NCBI RefSeq assembly: GCF_052857255.1
Contig: NC_135505.1
Coordinates: forward strand, 53,866,792-53,930,791
Reading direction: 5' to 3'
DNA: 64,000 nucleotides
Source of the DNA: Amblyomma americanum
Lineage: Eukaryota > Arthropoda > Arachnida > Ixodida > Ixodidae
Under the pieces are notes generated by a model, which saw only the letters and a program-made list of their open reading frames with translations, had not been told where the DNA came from and searched no databases. The position numbers and the translations under genes are program-made. Every line of letters starts with the position of its first letter. Positions within the stretch are counted from its first letter, which is position 1. Below are positions 19,289-28,879 of this stretch, piece after piece.

Positions 19289-19694
19289 ACCTGATGAACG
19301 TTCCTAGTTAATTATCAATTCTCGTACGCCCTCTGAATGCTGACGTCCAATGTTAAGCACTGTGCTAAGGTTTCTGCACGTGATGTCAGTTCGCTTTATG
19401 GCTTCAGGATTAAACAACCTATAAAGGTAATCTTTCTAGGCTTGTCTGAGAGTAGCAGTCAATTTATTTCGAAATTTCTCAAATCCAGATAGATGGCACG
19501 TGTCTCTTGTGTCCAAAAAATGTTTGAATAGAGCATCTTTTTGTTGGATTAGTTTCAGAAGTGCATTGTTTATCCGAGGTTTTGTAGCTTTTCTAAGCCT
19601 CAGTGTTTTAGGATGAAAAGATTACCAGTAGGTCTTTTTGAAAACACGCAGAAATTACTCGTATGCGGCATCTACGTCAGACTGATTGTACACC

Positions 19695-20501
19695 TCAAGC
19701 CAATTTATTTGATATTTTTGCGCCGAACTTCTTTAGAGTAGCCGGATTAATATCTTTAATAGTCAATGGGGGGCATTTCTTCCGTTCTTTAGCCGAAACA
19801 TACGGTTCCAAGAGAAGAAATACTGTCCAATGATGACTAATATGAGCGCTTATTACTCCGGAGTTAATAGATTGAGATTCAATGTTTGTAATAAAAATAT
19901 CAAGCAAACTTTCACAGTCTTTTCTAATGCGAGTTGGAGCAGTAATTGTGTTAAAACATGCATTAGCTTTTAATAGTGGAGATAAATCAGTACGTAGCTG
20001 TGTTTCGTTCAACATGTTAATAGTTATATCACCGCCCAGGACGAGTTCATAACGGTTTTCATTTATACAAGATAAGAAGTTTTCTCTATATGTAAAAAAC
20101 TTTGCCACGTTCCCGACTGGAGGGCAATATAAAACAAAAAATATGCTTTTTTTATGAATGACAGTCAAAAGTCCGAAGTCCGGTGTGACCGCCGTAAAGT
20201 CGTCGATTTTGTAAGACTGAAAACGTTCTCTAGCTATGAAAAGTAGTCCTTCATTGTTCTTAACTGAGCGATTTAAGTAGTGTCTTGTGTAACCCGGGAT
20301 CTGTGTTACTTCGTGTTCGTGTCGGCACCAAGTTCCAGAAAGCATAATAACATTAAATGGAAAGCCAAAACATAAAAGCAAGGCACACAGCTCATCAGAC
20401 TTATTGCGCGCTGACTGAGTGTTTAACAGGACGAAAGATGTGCATGGCTTCTTACGACAAATTTTAGTCACATCCGCAAAGTTCAGCGATTTACTAGCCA
20501 T
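19695..20501 (-). CDS. L-c ORF2 endonuclease, 268-residue open frame
   Basis: The frame begins MASKSLNFADVTKICRKKP and reads LLNTQSARNKSDEL (Asn box), IMLSGTWCRH (usual TETW; the catalytic Glu is Gly), FVLYCPPVGN, LVLGGDITINML (usual GDFN) and SAHISHHWTVF (usual SDH). Several catalytic positions are changed, so the enzyme would not cut. A gap with stops (19289-19694) separates it from RT. Confidence 0.8.
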   Translation of the reverse strand: MASKSLNFADVTKICRKKPCTSFVLLNTQSARNKSDELCALLLCFGFPFNVIMLSGTWCRHEHEVTQIPGYTRHYLNRSVKNNEGLLFIARERFQSYKIDDFTAVTPDFGLLTVIHKKSIFFVLYCPPVGNVAKFFTYRENFLSCINENRYELVLGGDITINMLNETQLRTDLSPLLKANACFNTITAPTRIRKDCESLLDIFITNIESQSINSGVISAHISHHWTVFLLLEPYVSAKERKKCPPLTIKDINPATLKKFGAKISNKLA

Positions 20502-20550
20502 CGATGTGAATGGCGGTTCGAAAAAATGCTCGGATTCCTAGATCCTCATT

Positions 20551-20961
20551 TCATCTTATCGATGTCCACAACGCAAGATATGTGCAGTACATTCGAAGTG
20601 TCTGTTTTGCGCGCGAAAATTTTGCCGCCCTTTGTCCACGCGTATGGTAGTCAAAGACGCGCAACTTTTTCCCGCGTAGCACGGGATCGCCGTCAACAGG
20701 GGGTTGAGCGGAAAATGACACGACCAGCTCCTGAAGGTGTATGACCGCACCGTTTTCCCGAAGCAAATCCAAACCGAGTATCAGGTCTTTGGAGACCTCG
20801 GGCAGCACAACAAAGCAGCCAGGGAAACTAGCACCGCTAATCTGTATTCATGACGTGCAGACGCCAATCGTCGTAACCACATGGCTGCAGGTGGTGCGGA
20901 TGTGTGGTCGAGGCCAAGGGGTCAGAACCTTTTTGACGGCCGTCGCTAACCGACTGCTCAT
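20551..20961 (-). pseudogene. Gypsy C protease, C-terminal half
   Basis: The minus frame 20551-20808 contains EVSKDLILGLDLLRENGAVI, the conserved flap/end region of gypsy aspartic proteases. Upstream pieces (about 20810-20960) give a short block with HIRTTCSHVVTTIGV. The active-site half lies beyond LINE L-d at 25947-26010. One stop (TGA) interrupts the frame near 20850. Confidence 0.75.
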
Positions 20962-21733
20962 TACATGGCAGCGGCGACGACCTACTGTGCACATCATCTG
21001 AAAACCGCTTCTGCTTTTCGCTACAGATTCCTGCTCTGCTCTGCCGCTTCAAGGCAAGCAAGACAAGCGCCCCGCCCTGCGATACGAGCAGACATCGCCG
21101 AAAAACGTGGTCATCTGCAAGCTCGTTATCTGCTGTGGGGGCGTCAGCATCGAAGGACAACGGCTATAAAAGAACACAACGAGCGCCAGCGCATATTACT
21201 TGGCAGCGGCGACGACCTACTGTGCACATCATCTGAAAACCGCTTCTGCTTTTCGCTACAGATTCCTGCTCTGCTCTGCCGCTTCAAGGCAAGCAAGACA
21301 AGCGCCCCGCCCTGCGATACGAGCAGACATCGTCGAAAAACGTGGTCATCTGCAAGCTCGTTATCTGCTGTGGGGGCGTCAGCATCGAAGGACAACGGCT
21401 ATAAAAGAACACAACGAGCGCCAGCGCATATTACTTGACAGCGGCGACGACCTACTGTGCACATCATCTGAAAACCGCTTCTGCTTTTCGCTACAGATTC
21501 CTGCTCTGCTCTGCCGCTTCAAGGCAAGCAAGACAAGTGCCCCGCCCTGCGATACGAGCAGACATCGCCGAAAAACGTGGTCATCTGCAAGCTCGTTATC
21601 TGCTGTGGGGGCGTCAGCATCGAAGGACAACGGCTATAAAAGAACACAACGAGCGCCAGCGCATATTACTTGGCAGCGGCGACGACCTACTGTGCATATC
21701 ATCTGAAAACCGCTTCTGCTTTTCGCTACAGGT
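20962..21733 (+). repeat. Tandem 235-bp monomers at the 5' end of L-d
   Basis: The same phrase (GGCAGCGGCGACGACC or a one-base variant) starts at 20967, 21202, 21437 and 21672, exactly 235 bases apart. The fourth copy ends at GCTACAG near 21731. Copies differ by only a few bases. Each full unit has a TATAAAAG box (21165, 21400, 21635). The array therefore looks like a multi-copy promoter of the LINE. I know monomeric 5' UTRs from other LINEs but not from this family. Confidence 0.85.
21165..21172 (+). promoter_or_regulatory. TATA box in each 235-bp monomer
   Basis: TATAAAAG occurs here and again at 21400-21407 and 21635-21642. The next monomer boundary (ATTACTTGGCAGCGG) lies about 30-37 bases downstream, the usual distance from a TATA box to a start site. 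The element's own left edge falls at the equivalent position. Confidence 0.6.
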
Positions 21734-22032
21734 TAGTTAGAAAATTGTTTTCTACATCTTGATCACTTTTGATCGTCGCCACTGCTAATTGTTTCCTAAT
21801 TGTTCGCTGCCAATTGTTTTGAAAATTGATCTGACGATTTTTCTTTCTGCTGAGCTGTTCTTGTTTCTATGCACTTGTTTGCATTTTTCATAAAACAGCC
21901 TAGTGAATTTTTTTTGTTCTTCATAGCTAAAGATGTGGAAAAGCTTAGAGAAGAAATTAGAAATGATTTATCGAAACTTAAAGAGGAACTTAGGCAAGAA
22001 ATCAAGGTTACGCGTGAATCCCTTTAAAGAGA
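21734..22032 (+). other. L-d 5' UTR after the monomers
   Basis: The sequence between the array and ORF1 is AT-rich. From about 21930 the plus strand already reads coiled-coil-like codons (DVEKLREEIRNDLSKLKEEL) before a stop at about 22024, so ORF1 probably began upstream of the ATG at 22033 and is broken here. Confidence 0.5.
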
Positions 22033-22636
22033 TTGCGAAACGAGGTCCGAGACCTTAAAGGCGAACAAATAGAACTCACTAAGAGCCTTGAACACGCACA
22101 TGAAACTAGTGAAGAACTGCAAAAAAATCTGAATGCAGAAATTGCAAAAGGTGCAAAATTGACAGATAAAAAGGCAACGATGGAGGCTAAATGTGTGACC
22201 TTGGCTGCTGAAAATGCAGAGCTTGAAAATCGTGTAGTCCAACTGGAGCTATACTCAAGGAATACAAACATCGAGATACAGGGCGTTGTTAAGGAAGAAG
22301 GTGAAGATGTTCAGAAAATTGTCAGAAATCGGGAAAGCCATACATGAGCCAATTGCCGAAGGCAAGATCGAGCCTTGTAATCGTGTCCCCACTCGGGACT
22401 CTGAGAAATTTAACATTATTGTTCGGTTCAGGTCCAGAGCAAAGCGTAACACAATGCTGAGAAAGGCAAAAAAGTTGCGACTCACAAACCAACACATTGG
22501 AATTGATAGCTCAGTACCATTCTACGTAAACGAGCACCTCTGCCCTGCTTTGAAGAAACTGCTCGGCATGGCTGTAAAACAAAAATATCTGTATAAGTGG
22601 AAGTCGGTATGGGTCTACAACGGCAGTCTTCGCTAA
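22033..22636 (+). CDS. L-d ORF1, coiled-coil RNA-binding protein, frameshifted
   Basis: Frame 22033-22347 is a heptad-rich coiled coil (LENRVVQLELYSRNTNIEI at its end). A shift near 22300 moves to frame 22286-22636, which holds IEPCNRVPTRDSEKFNIIV and NEHLCPALKKLLGMAVKQ. This matches the ORF1 type of CR1/L2-like elements with an LELYSR block. Such proteins trimerise and bind LINE RNA. Confidence 0.75.
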
Positions 22637-22789
22637 GCAAAGTGACGATTCATGCTCTGTAGAGATAACTCGTGAGCAAGACCTTCAGAAAAAACAATGA
22701 ACGGTACTGTTATCCGTAGTTGTTTTCCGTGAATAGTCATGAACTGTCATAACTTCGTTGTAGCCCAGAATATTTTCCTTCCGTCACCC

Positions 22790-23450
22790 GCAGTGCATTC
22801 TGTTTTGCATCTTAATGTTCGTTCTTCGGTAGGCAAAACAGAAGATCTGGAGTGTTTTTTTTTGGCCAACTTTCTTTTAAACCGGGCCTAATAATGCTAA
22901 CCGAGACTTGGTATTGCGATTACTCCGATGTTTTTAGCCCACAAGGATATAGAAAATGTTTTGTAAATCGTGCGGGCCGCCGAGGAGGTGGCGTCGCTCT
23001 GTATGTCGAAACTGGTCATGATTGCGAGTTACTTTTCAATTTTTCTATATCAAGTGACGATTGTGAAATTTTGACACTGAAATTTAGCAAAAAAATAGCT
23101 TCCGTTGTATACCGACCTCCAAGTGGAAACTTGCCGTCTTTCTTTGACTTTTTTGAAATGTTTTTACATTATGTACACACAAATGCCTTCCGTTATTATG
23201 CGGAGGCGATTTCAACATTAACGTTCTACAAGATACATCGATCACATGCGACTTCACCTCAAGGATCTCTTCATCAGGTTTCATTAATATAATCACAACA
23301 CCCACTCGTGTCACACTGTCAACATCATCTGCTTTAGATCTCCTGATAATTAACGTTGGAACTGTAGTCTCTGATGCCGGTTCAATCGCATGTGAGATCA
23401 GTGACCACTGCCCTGTATTCATGTTTTATTATCCTCTTGACCGCTCGAAT
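22790..23450 (+). CDS. L-d ORF2 endonuclease, frameshifted
   Basis: Motifs in order: HLNVRSSVGKTEDL (22808), MLTETWYCDYSDVF in the frame 22852-23292, RAGRRGGGVALYVE, SVVYRPPSGN, then after a one-base shift GGDFNINVL near 23205, and EISDHCPVFMFYY near 23396. All four catalytic boxes of a LINE endonuclease are present. At least two frameshifts break the frame. Confidence 0.8.
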
Positions 23451-23625
23451 ACTTGTGCAGATAAAATTGTTACAGTGCAGTGTATTTCAGATGTGGCAAT
23501 ATCTGCCTTCAGGCATGACATAGAGGCATGTGACTGGTCGTTTGTTCAGGATGCATGCAATGCTAATGACGCATATCAGAAATTTATGCAAGTAATTCTG
23601 CAACTTTACCAAAAAACATTTTCCC

Positions 23626-25120
23626 ATGAAAACAATGAAACCATCAAAAAAAGTCCGGAAACCCCGGTTAACCCTTGCTCACGCTAAGATGATTAAAACG
23701 AAAAACAGACTTTTTCATAGTTTTCTTAGCACTAGAACCGAAGCAGCATTAAAGGAATTTAAGGCTTTCCGAAATAAGCTAAATTCCGAACTACAGAGCT
23801 CTAAGAAAAATTATCTGGAGAAATTATTTTCCAATGTGGCTAAAAAACACCCTGAAGCTTCCTGGAAAGTGGTAAATAATCTACTGGGCCCGGATAAAAG
23901 AAAAGACGCTTTACCTAATTGCATTAAACATAATGAACGAGTACTTTCCGGTGTAGAGCTGGCGGATTTTTTGAACAAACATTTTATTAATATAGCTAAG
24001 CCAAACAATCCCTCGCTTCCACGGCATAATAAGTCGCCTTCGAATTCTATTGATAGCCTATTTATTACTCCCACAGATGAGATAGAAGTATATACAACAT
24101 TCAAGTCACTATAAAACAGTATATCATTGGACATAGACAATTTGCAAATCAAGCCAATAAAATAAATTATTCAGATCATTGCTTCAGTACTTAGTTATAT
24201 CTTTAACCTTGCCATTGACGTTGAGGAATTTCCCAATGCCATGAAACGAGCTAGAGTGTCGGTGTTGTATAAAGGCGGTGATACGAAAGAACCCACAAAC
24301 TATCGACCTATATCTGTTCTGCCCGTGGTCTCGAAGGGCTTTGAGAAAATTTTATACACGAAAATAAATAACTTTTTCAATAAAATAGGCGTTATTTCGG
24401 ATGCGCACTATGGTTTCAGAAAGAGAAAGTCAACAGAGTCAGCACTCCTTACGCTAAATGAACACATTATCCAAAATGTTGAAAACCGACAAATTATCCT
24501 TGGGTTGTTTATAGACTTTAGCAAGGCTTTTGACTCTCTTCATCATGATATTTTAACTGAAAAACTCGTAATAAATGGCATTCGTGGTAAACCTCTTCAG
24601 CTATTCAAGTCATATTTGGAAAACAGATCACAATGCGTTTGTATTAACAAATCGAATGTCATCCCCATCACAGATATTAAATGGCGTCCCGCAAGGAAGC
24701 CTGTTAGGCCCTCTTTTATTTAATCTATTCATTAACGATATTGTCTGTGTCGACGCGACCGATAATTTCGTTATATATGCTGATGATTGCAATATTCTCC
24801 TTTCAGGTACAGATGCGAATAATTTAGTGATCAGATGTAATCATTTGCTTGAAAACATTGGTCATTGGTCACAATCAAATCAGCTTAAAATCAATCCTAA
24901 AAAATCCAACGTCATGCTTTTCCGTGGTCGTAATAAAGTATTCGTTTCAGATCAACCAATTAAATTTGAGGGCAGGATATTGAAGTTGTTGAGCAGCACA
25001 AGTTTCTTGGCGTTACATTCTCCTCATATTGAACATGGAATTTACACGTTGAGAAATTATGTAAGAAGCTTTCCTCTGCAACTGGGGCAATATCACTTAC
25101 GCGCGCCATTCTTCCGGTAA
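23626..25120 (+). CDS. L-d reverse transcriptase, frameshifted, YADD intact
   Basis: The linker (23626-24114) is followed by RT in 24241-24723: VSVLYKGGDTKEPTNYRPIS, FRKRKSTESALLTL and GLFIDFSKAFDSLHH. One shift near 24660-24690 leads to 24575-25120 with NGVPQGSLLGPLLFNLFINDI and YADD at 24776-24787. The thumb follows. This copy keeps its catalytic residues but needs frame repair, so it is inactive as it stands. Confidence 0.85.
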
Positions 25121-25946
25121 AAATAAAACTTCAAATATATTACGCTTTGTTTGCCTCACAAATTAATTACTGCAGCTTGGTGTGGCTAACAACAACTAAG
25201 CAGAACCTAAGCAAAATTCTCGTGCTACAAAAAAAGGCTATTCGTCATATATTTTGTCTAGATTATCCATCTTCCACCCTACATTTTTTTAGCAGTAAAA
25301 AATTATTCATGTAAACTGCATGTATGAATACAGACTCTTACGCTCACATTGCTTTTCACCTGTCGGCTTTCGGTCACTTTTATCAGTTTCTGGTCCATTG
25401 CAGTATACAGTAAAACCCTAAACACACGCAATAAAGACACATGGCTCGTGCCCTTTTTCCGCACCGATTACAAGCTCCAGTCTTTACGTCACAATCTTCC
25501 GTCCGTATTAAACAAATATCAACACATCAAATGTTTGTCCCCTGTTCAACTGCTACAGCTTTTTTCCAATTCGTAATGCGTTTTTTTTGTTTTCTTTTTC
25601 GCTACAGTGTTCCTTAGTTATTCTTTTACAGCTTCCCTCCAATTGCTCACGAAGATGCCTTCTCATTATTCACGCGATTTGTGTCAATCTGTAACAAAAA
25701 ACGCATTATTTGTGTACACATTTTCTATCGAACTATCTGAAAGTGTTTCTTATTTTTTGGGAACGTGAATATTTCATGTTAGCGTTTTTTCACCATTTTT
25801 ATTAGTGTTGTTATTATTTAGTGGTATCGTCTATGCTGCCTTGTAAGGGTTGCCTGGGCCTCGTCAGACTGTTTGATTACAGCTTTTATCCCGGGTGACC
25901 CACCAGCCTTTCTGGTAAATAAAGATCGGTTCAGTTCAGTTCAGAA
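25120..25946 (+). other. L-d ORF2 C-terminus, 3' UTR and (TTCAG) tail
   Basis: To about 25576 the plus strand holds decayed C-terminal coding (YALFASQINYCSLVWL near 25141, LVLQKKAIRHI near 25220, NTRNKDTW near 25420). The rest is AT-rich 3' UTR ending TAAATAAAGATCGG then TTCAGTTCAGTTCAG, directly against the gypsy protease. Confidence 0.7.
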
Positions 25947-26271
25947 AAATCAGCGCCGGTATCCACAAGTGCGGTCACACTGCGATTATCAGCAATTACT
26001 GCGATTTTGGCAGACACCAGTTGGTCACAGCACGTTGTTGTCGTTGACGTCGGCAGGTGAGGTCGTCGTCGGTCGGATCGTAGCAGTGAATTGTCGATTT
26101 CGGCAGAACCCTGTCGGTCACAGCGTGTCGTTGTCGTTGAGGTCGTGAGGTCGAGTAGTCGTCGGTCGGATCGTAGCCGCGGATGGTTGGGTGGAGGCTC
26201 TCTACTTGATCCAATAGTGGCGGCCTTACCCCCGGAGGACGCTGTCTATAGTTGTTCCGATGTGGAGACAT
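25947..26271 (-). pseudogene. Gypsy C protease, active-site half
   Basis: At about 25947-26010 the minus strand reads ALVDTGADFS, an intact aspartic protease active site. It is cut immediately afterwards by LINE L-d. The upstream frame (25996-26271) is a low-complexity Arg/Asp/Thr-rich linker with a repeated block (YDPTDDYST / YDPTDDDLT). The protease would process Gag-Pol. Confidence 0.8.
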
Positions 26272-26439
26272 GCCTCTGAACTGGCCAGAAGAAGACGGGC
26301 GGCTTGGAAAAAAAAAACCACCTTCGGGATAGCGACCGGGACTGGCGTCTCTGAGAGGTCGTTGGCTGCACGTTATTGGACAGGTATTGGTCGATGTCCC
26401 ACGGCCGTTCTCCGTAGCGCGGCCGAGGTGCGTCGGGTG

Positions 26440-27600
26440 AATACCCCCTTAAGCCAATTCTGTGGTATAGGCAGCGGCGGAGTATGTGGCCGGGCTCCCC
26501 GCAGTGGCAATAGAGCGGCTTATTGTTTGGCGTACGTCAAACATGCGTTTTGCTCATGGTGGACCGGAACTGCTGTGGTACCACAGGTACAGCTGCAGTT
26601 TGGTACCGCAGTGAAGGAACAGGAGTGACGGGAGAAAAGGCTTGCTTCACTGGCCCAGGACGGCTTTGTACTGCTTGACTGTATGTCATCACACAGGGCG
26701 CCGGCTGCAGAGCCGGTGGCGACTGAAGAGCTCGCCGAATTTCATCTAGGACCACGTCCGGTATGGCAGCGACGCTGGCCTGTGGAGCTTCGAAGCGAAG
26801 TTTCTCGAGTTCTTCGTGCACCAGGCTCCTCACAAGCTCTCAAAGCTGCTTGGTGACTAGCGACGTGGGCGTACAGTGGTGAGCGGCTGCTACACAAATC
26901 TGATGGCCGTAGTGCGCACCCTGTTCTGGCTGAGAACGCTCCATGGTTGTTGCCTCCTTTTACAAGTCGGCCACCGTTCTTGGTGGGTCACGTACCAGTC
27001 CGGCACACAACTGCTCTTTTCCGCCGCGCATTAAGTGGCGTACCTTCTTGGCCTCGGGCATATCAGGGTCGGCGCGATTGAAAAGCCGCGTCATGTCCTC
27101 GATGAACATGGCGACTCTCCCGTTCGGCGGCTGCGACCTCGATTGCAAGGCGATTTCAGCTTTCTCCTTTCGTTCGCTGGTGTCGAAAGTGGCGAAAATC
27201 TTTCAGTGAAAGATCTTCCAGTTAGTGAAGGAAGCTTCGTGGTTCTCATTATCCGAGTCCTGCAGTGCGAAGTACACGTTCCGTAATTTGCGCTTGTCGT
27301 CCCACTCGTTGAAGCTCGCCACACGGTCAAACCTGGCCAACAAGTCTTCGACAATCCTCGAACCTGTCGCCGTCGAATGGTGGCGGCGACCGAGGTGCGT
27401 GAAGGACGAATGGCGGGGCACTCCCGGAATGTTTAGTTGTCTGGCTAGCCGCGGTGGATGTCATGACCCTTACCGGAGCTGTGAGTTGGCCGAACTCTGG
27501 TTGTAGGCCTCCCAGGCGGTGACTCGCCTTGTGGACTGATGTTGTATCCACGCGTTGCGGACTTACGTCAAGAGTGTCCTCAAGGTCAGCGTACATGGTT
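26440..27600 (-). pseudogene. Gypsy C Gag with zinc knuckle
   Basis: From right to left: N-terminal Ser/Pro-rich frame (27327-27596; PPPFDGDRFEDC), WDDKRKLRNVYFALQDSD in 27203-27421, the Gag domain in 26960-27148 (VAMFIEDMTRLFNRADPDMP, then KVRHLMRGGKEQL), a Pro/Val-rich tail (26537-26833), and a knuckle YCHCGEPGHILRRC at about 26475-26520. Four frameshifts break it. It is homologous to the Gag of element B but clearly diverged. Confidence 0.8.
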
Positions 27601-27605
27601 CGTTA

Positions 27606-27621
27606 CCCAGCACCTCCGCCA
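27606..27621 (-). promoter_or_regulatory. Primer-binding site of gypsy C
   Basis: The minus strand reads TGGCGGAGGTGCTGGG beside the LTR. It differs by two bases from the element B site. Confidence 0.65.
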
Positions 27622-27623
27622 AA

Positions 27624-27816
27624 TATCTTACCGAGAAACAGTTGACGTACGCAGGGCTCGTTTACTTATACATGCGAGACGCTGTTGGGACGCGCAAGGC
27701 CGCAGGCAGCTCGACAGATGAATACGAGAAAACATCTAGCCCCGAGATGGCTCAAGGCTTTCCAACTGCCAGGTAAGCCGCGATACGGCGCCACTATAGG
27801 AGTTAGTAATGTGGCA
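27624..27816 (-). repeat. 5' LTR of gypsy C, internally deleted (193 bp)
   Basis: It starts TGCCAC on the minus strand and aligns with the LTR at 7781-8126, but about 140 bp next to the PBS are missing. Differences between the two LTRs are frequent, so the element is not recent. This deletion may have removed promoter sequence. Confidence 0.75.
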
Positions 27817-28139
27817 ATATATATAGGATTTTGAGAGAAGACTTTCGAGCTATATAGGAGAATAATTTATCGGTGAATATTAGTGATGGTTTTATAGTCT
27901 TTAAACTCCTTTCCCTTCTTGCTTTCACCTGTCATAGTGCCTGCAAAAAGCGAAAGAGGAAACTTCACCTGACAAATTATTGGCATGTATGCATCCACGC
28001 CGGTATGCGCCTTCAATATATTGCCGTGAATTTTTTGCTGTTTTTTATAACGCTATTTTTTGCGTCGGGGCATAAAAGCAGTTCGGAACGTACAAAGAGA
28101 AATAAAAAGAAAAAAAAGCAGTGGATGGGTATTAATTGA
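27817..28139. other. AT-rich gap, no gene seen
   Basis: The sequence to the right of the gypsy C LTR starts ATATATATAGG. It has A-rich stretches near 28070-28120, possibly the tail of the adjacent minus LINE. I see no coding motif. Confidence 0.4.
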
Positions 28140-28875
28140 ATGAGAAAAAGTAGGCCGATCTAATGAAATCGAGAAGGGAGCGTTGATGTGGCCCCTACAT
28201 CCAAGCAATATATAAGGACGTGTTGTCCGGCGGAGAGACCCGCTGCTGCCTGGTGGAAAATTCTAGTTGGTTTAGCGCCGCGCAATCCCCAAACAAGTGG
28301 TGTAAAGCAGCTGCAGTGTCTTGCGAGATGCAGACAGGACACCCTGGGCGAGGATATTAGTGCCGAAATTGAGGCGATGTCCTAGTGACGCCGGAGTGAG
28401 GGCAACCCCGGCCCGGATTCTCCGGGTTCAACCTGCTCGGCACGGATAATTCCGGGGGGGGGGGGGGGGGGTTATCGCACACGAGAGGATGTGTGCGCCG
28501 CCGGACGTGTTCCTTTCTTGTGAGGAGAGTAGCATCATTCATGCTCAGGAATCGAGGCATTGATATGTTTAGGGTCGCCAACCTTGTTGCAGAATATGCA
28601 GAGCTTTGAGAACTCAGCATGTCACGGGGGACTCACTCAATTCGAATGGCTTGCGGGATGCGAGCTGCCACAAAATGTATACTCTGGCAGAATTCTGGGC
28701 TGCGGCTGACACGTCAGAGTAAACGTATATCTGGAAAGCCGGAAGTGCGGATGATAATGTGGGATGTTGGAAGAAAGGTAACCACGGCTACAGATCGAAG
28801 CGCGTCCTCTATAGCAACCAGCTCAGCACAGAAAGGAGTTTGTTCTCCGATCCTTCGAATGTCTTGACTTCATTC
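28140..28875 (-). pseudogene. LINE L-e ORF2: RNase H end and zinc-like C-terminus
   Basis: Reading leftwards: AELVAIEDALRSVA-like text near 28810, IRIEWVPRDMLSSQSSAYSA near 28600-28640 (the last RNase H box, with GH changed), and then CPVCISQDTAAALHHLFGDC near 28290-28345, the Cys/His tail common in I-group LINEs. The element's RT lies at 30.1-32.7 kb in the same orientation. Confidence 0.65.
28446..28470. repeat. Poly-G run
   Basis: A stretch of more than 20 G residues interrupts the L-e RNase H/tail region. It shifts the frame by an unknown amount and may be miscounted in assembly. Confidence 0.7.
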
Positions 28876-28879
28876 TGGT

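Larger units (their letters stand above)
17287..20530 (-). mobile_element. LINE L-c, CR1/L2-like, minus strand, ORF1 lost
   Basis: It contains ORF2 endonuclease (20501-19695), RT (19288-18152) and thumb/C-terminal pieces (18324-17785), then a 3' UTR ending AATAAACTTGAATTGAATTG, a pentamer-repeat tail, next to gypsy C sequence at 17287. No ORF1 is present, so the copy is 5'-truncated, as is common for LINEs. Confidence 0.85.
20962..25946 (+). mobile_element. LINE L-d, CR1/L2-like, full length with 5' repeat array
   Basis: Order on the plus strand: 3.3 tandem 235-bp monomers, 5' UTR, coiled-coil ORF1, ORF2 with endonuclease and RT, 3' UTR with AATAAA and a (TTCAG)3 tail. Its two edges interrupt the gypsy C protease precisely, and I can see no target-site duplication. 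Frameshifts are present but the catalytic boxes are well kept. Confidence 0.85.
7781..27816 (-). mobile_element. Gypsy element C, about 6 kb, split by three LINEs
   Basis: On the minus strand the order is LTR 27624-27816, PBS, gag, zinc knuckle, protease start, [LINE L-d], protease end, [LINE L-c], protease-RT linker, RT, RNase H, integrase, [LINE L-b], integrase tail, polypurine tract, LTR 7781-8126. Removing the three LINEs (roughly 13.9 kb) leaves about 6 kb, a normal gypsy length. All domains are in register across the insertions, showing they were once continuous. Internal stops and a mutated RT box mark it as dead. Confidence 0.8.

Noticed and set aside
20962..21733. A protein-coding tandem repeat (frames such as 20965-21438 and 21144-21395 on both strands)
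   Set aside because: The frames follow a 235-bp unit that is not a multiple of three, so they cannot repeat a peptide in frame through the array, and the unit has a TATA box.
25925..25946. TTCAG repeats as telomeric sequence
   Set aside because: Only three copies, directly after an AATAAA at a LINE end; it is a LINE tail.
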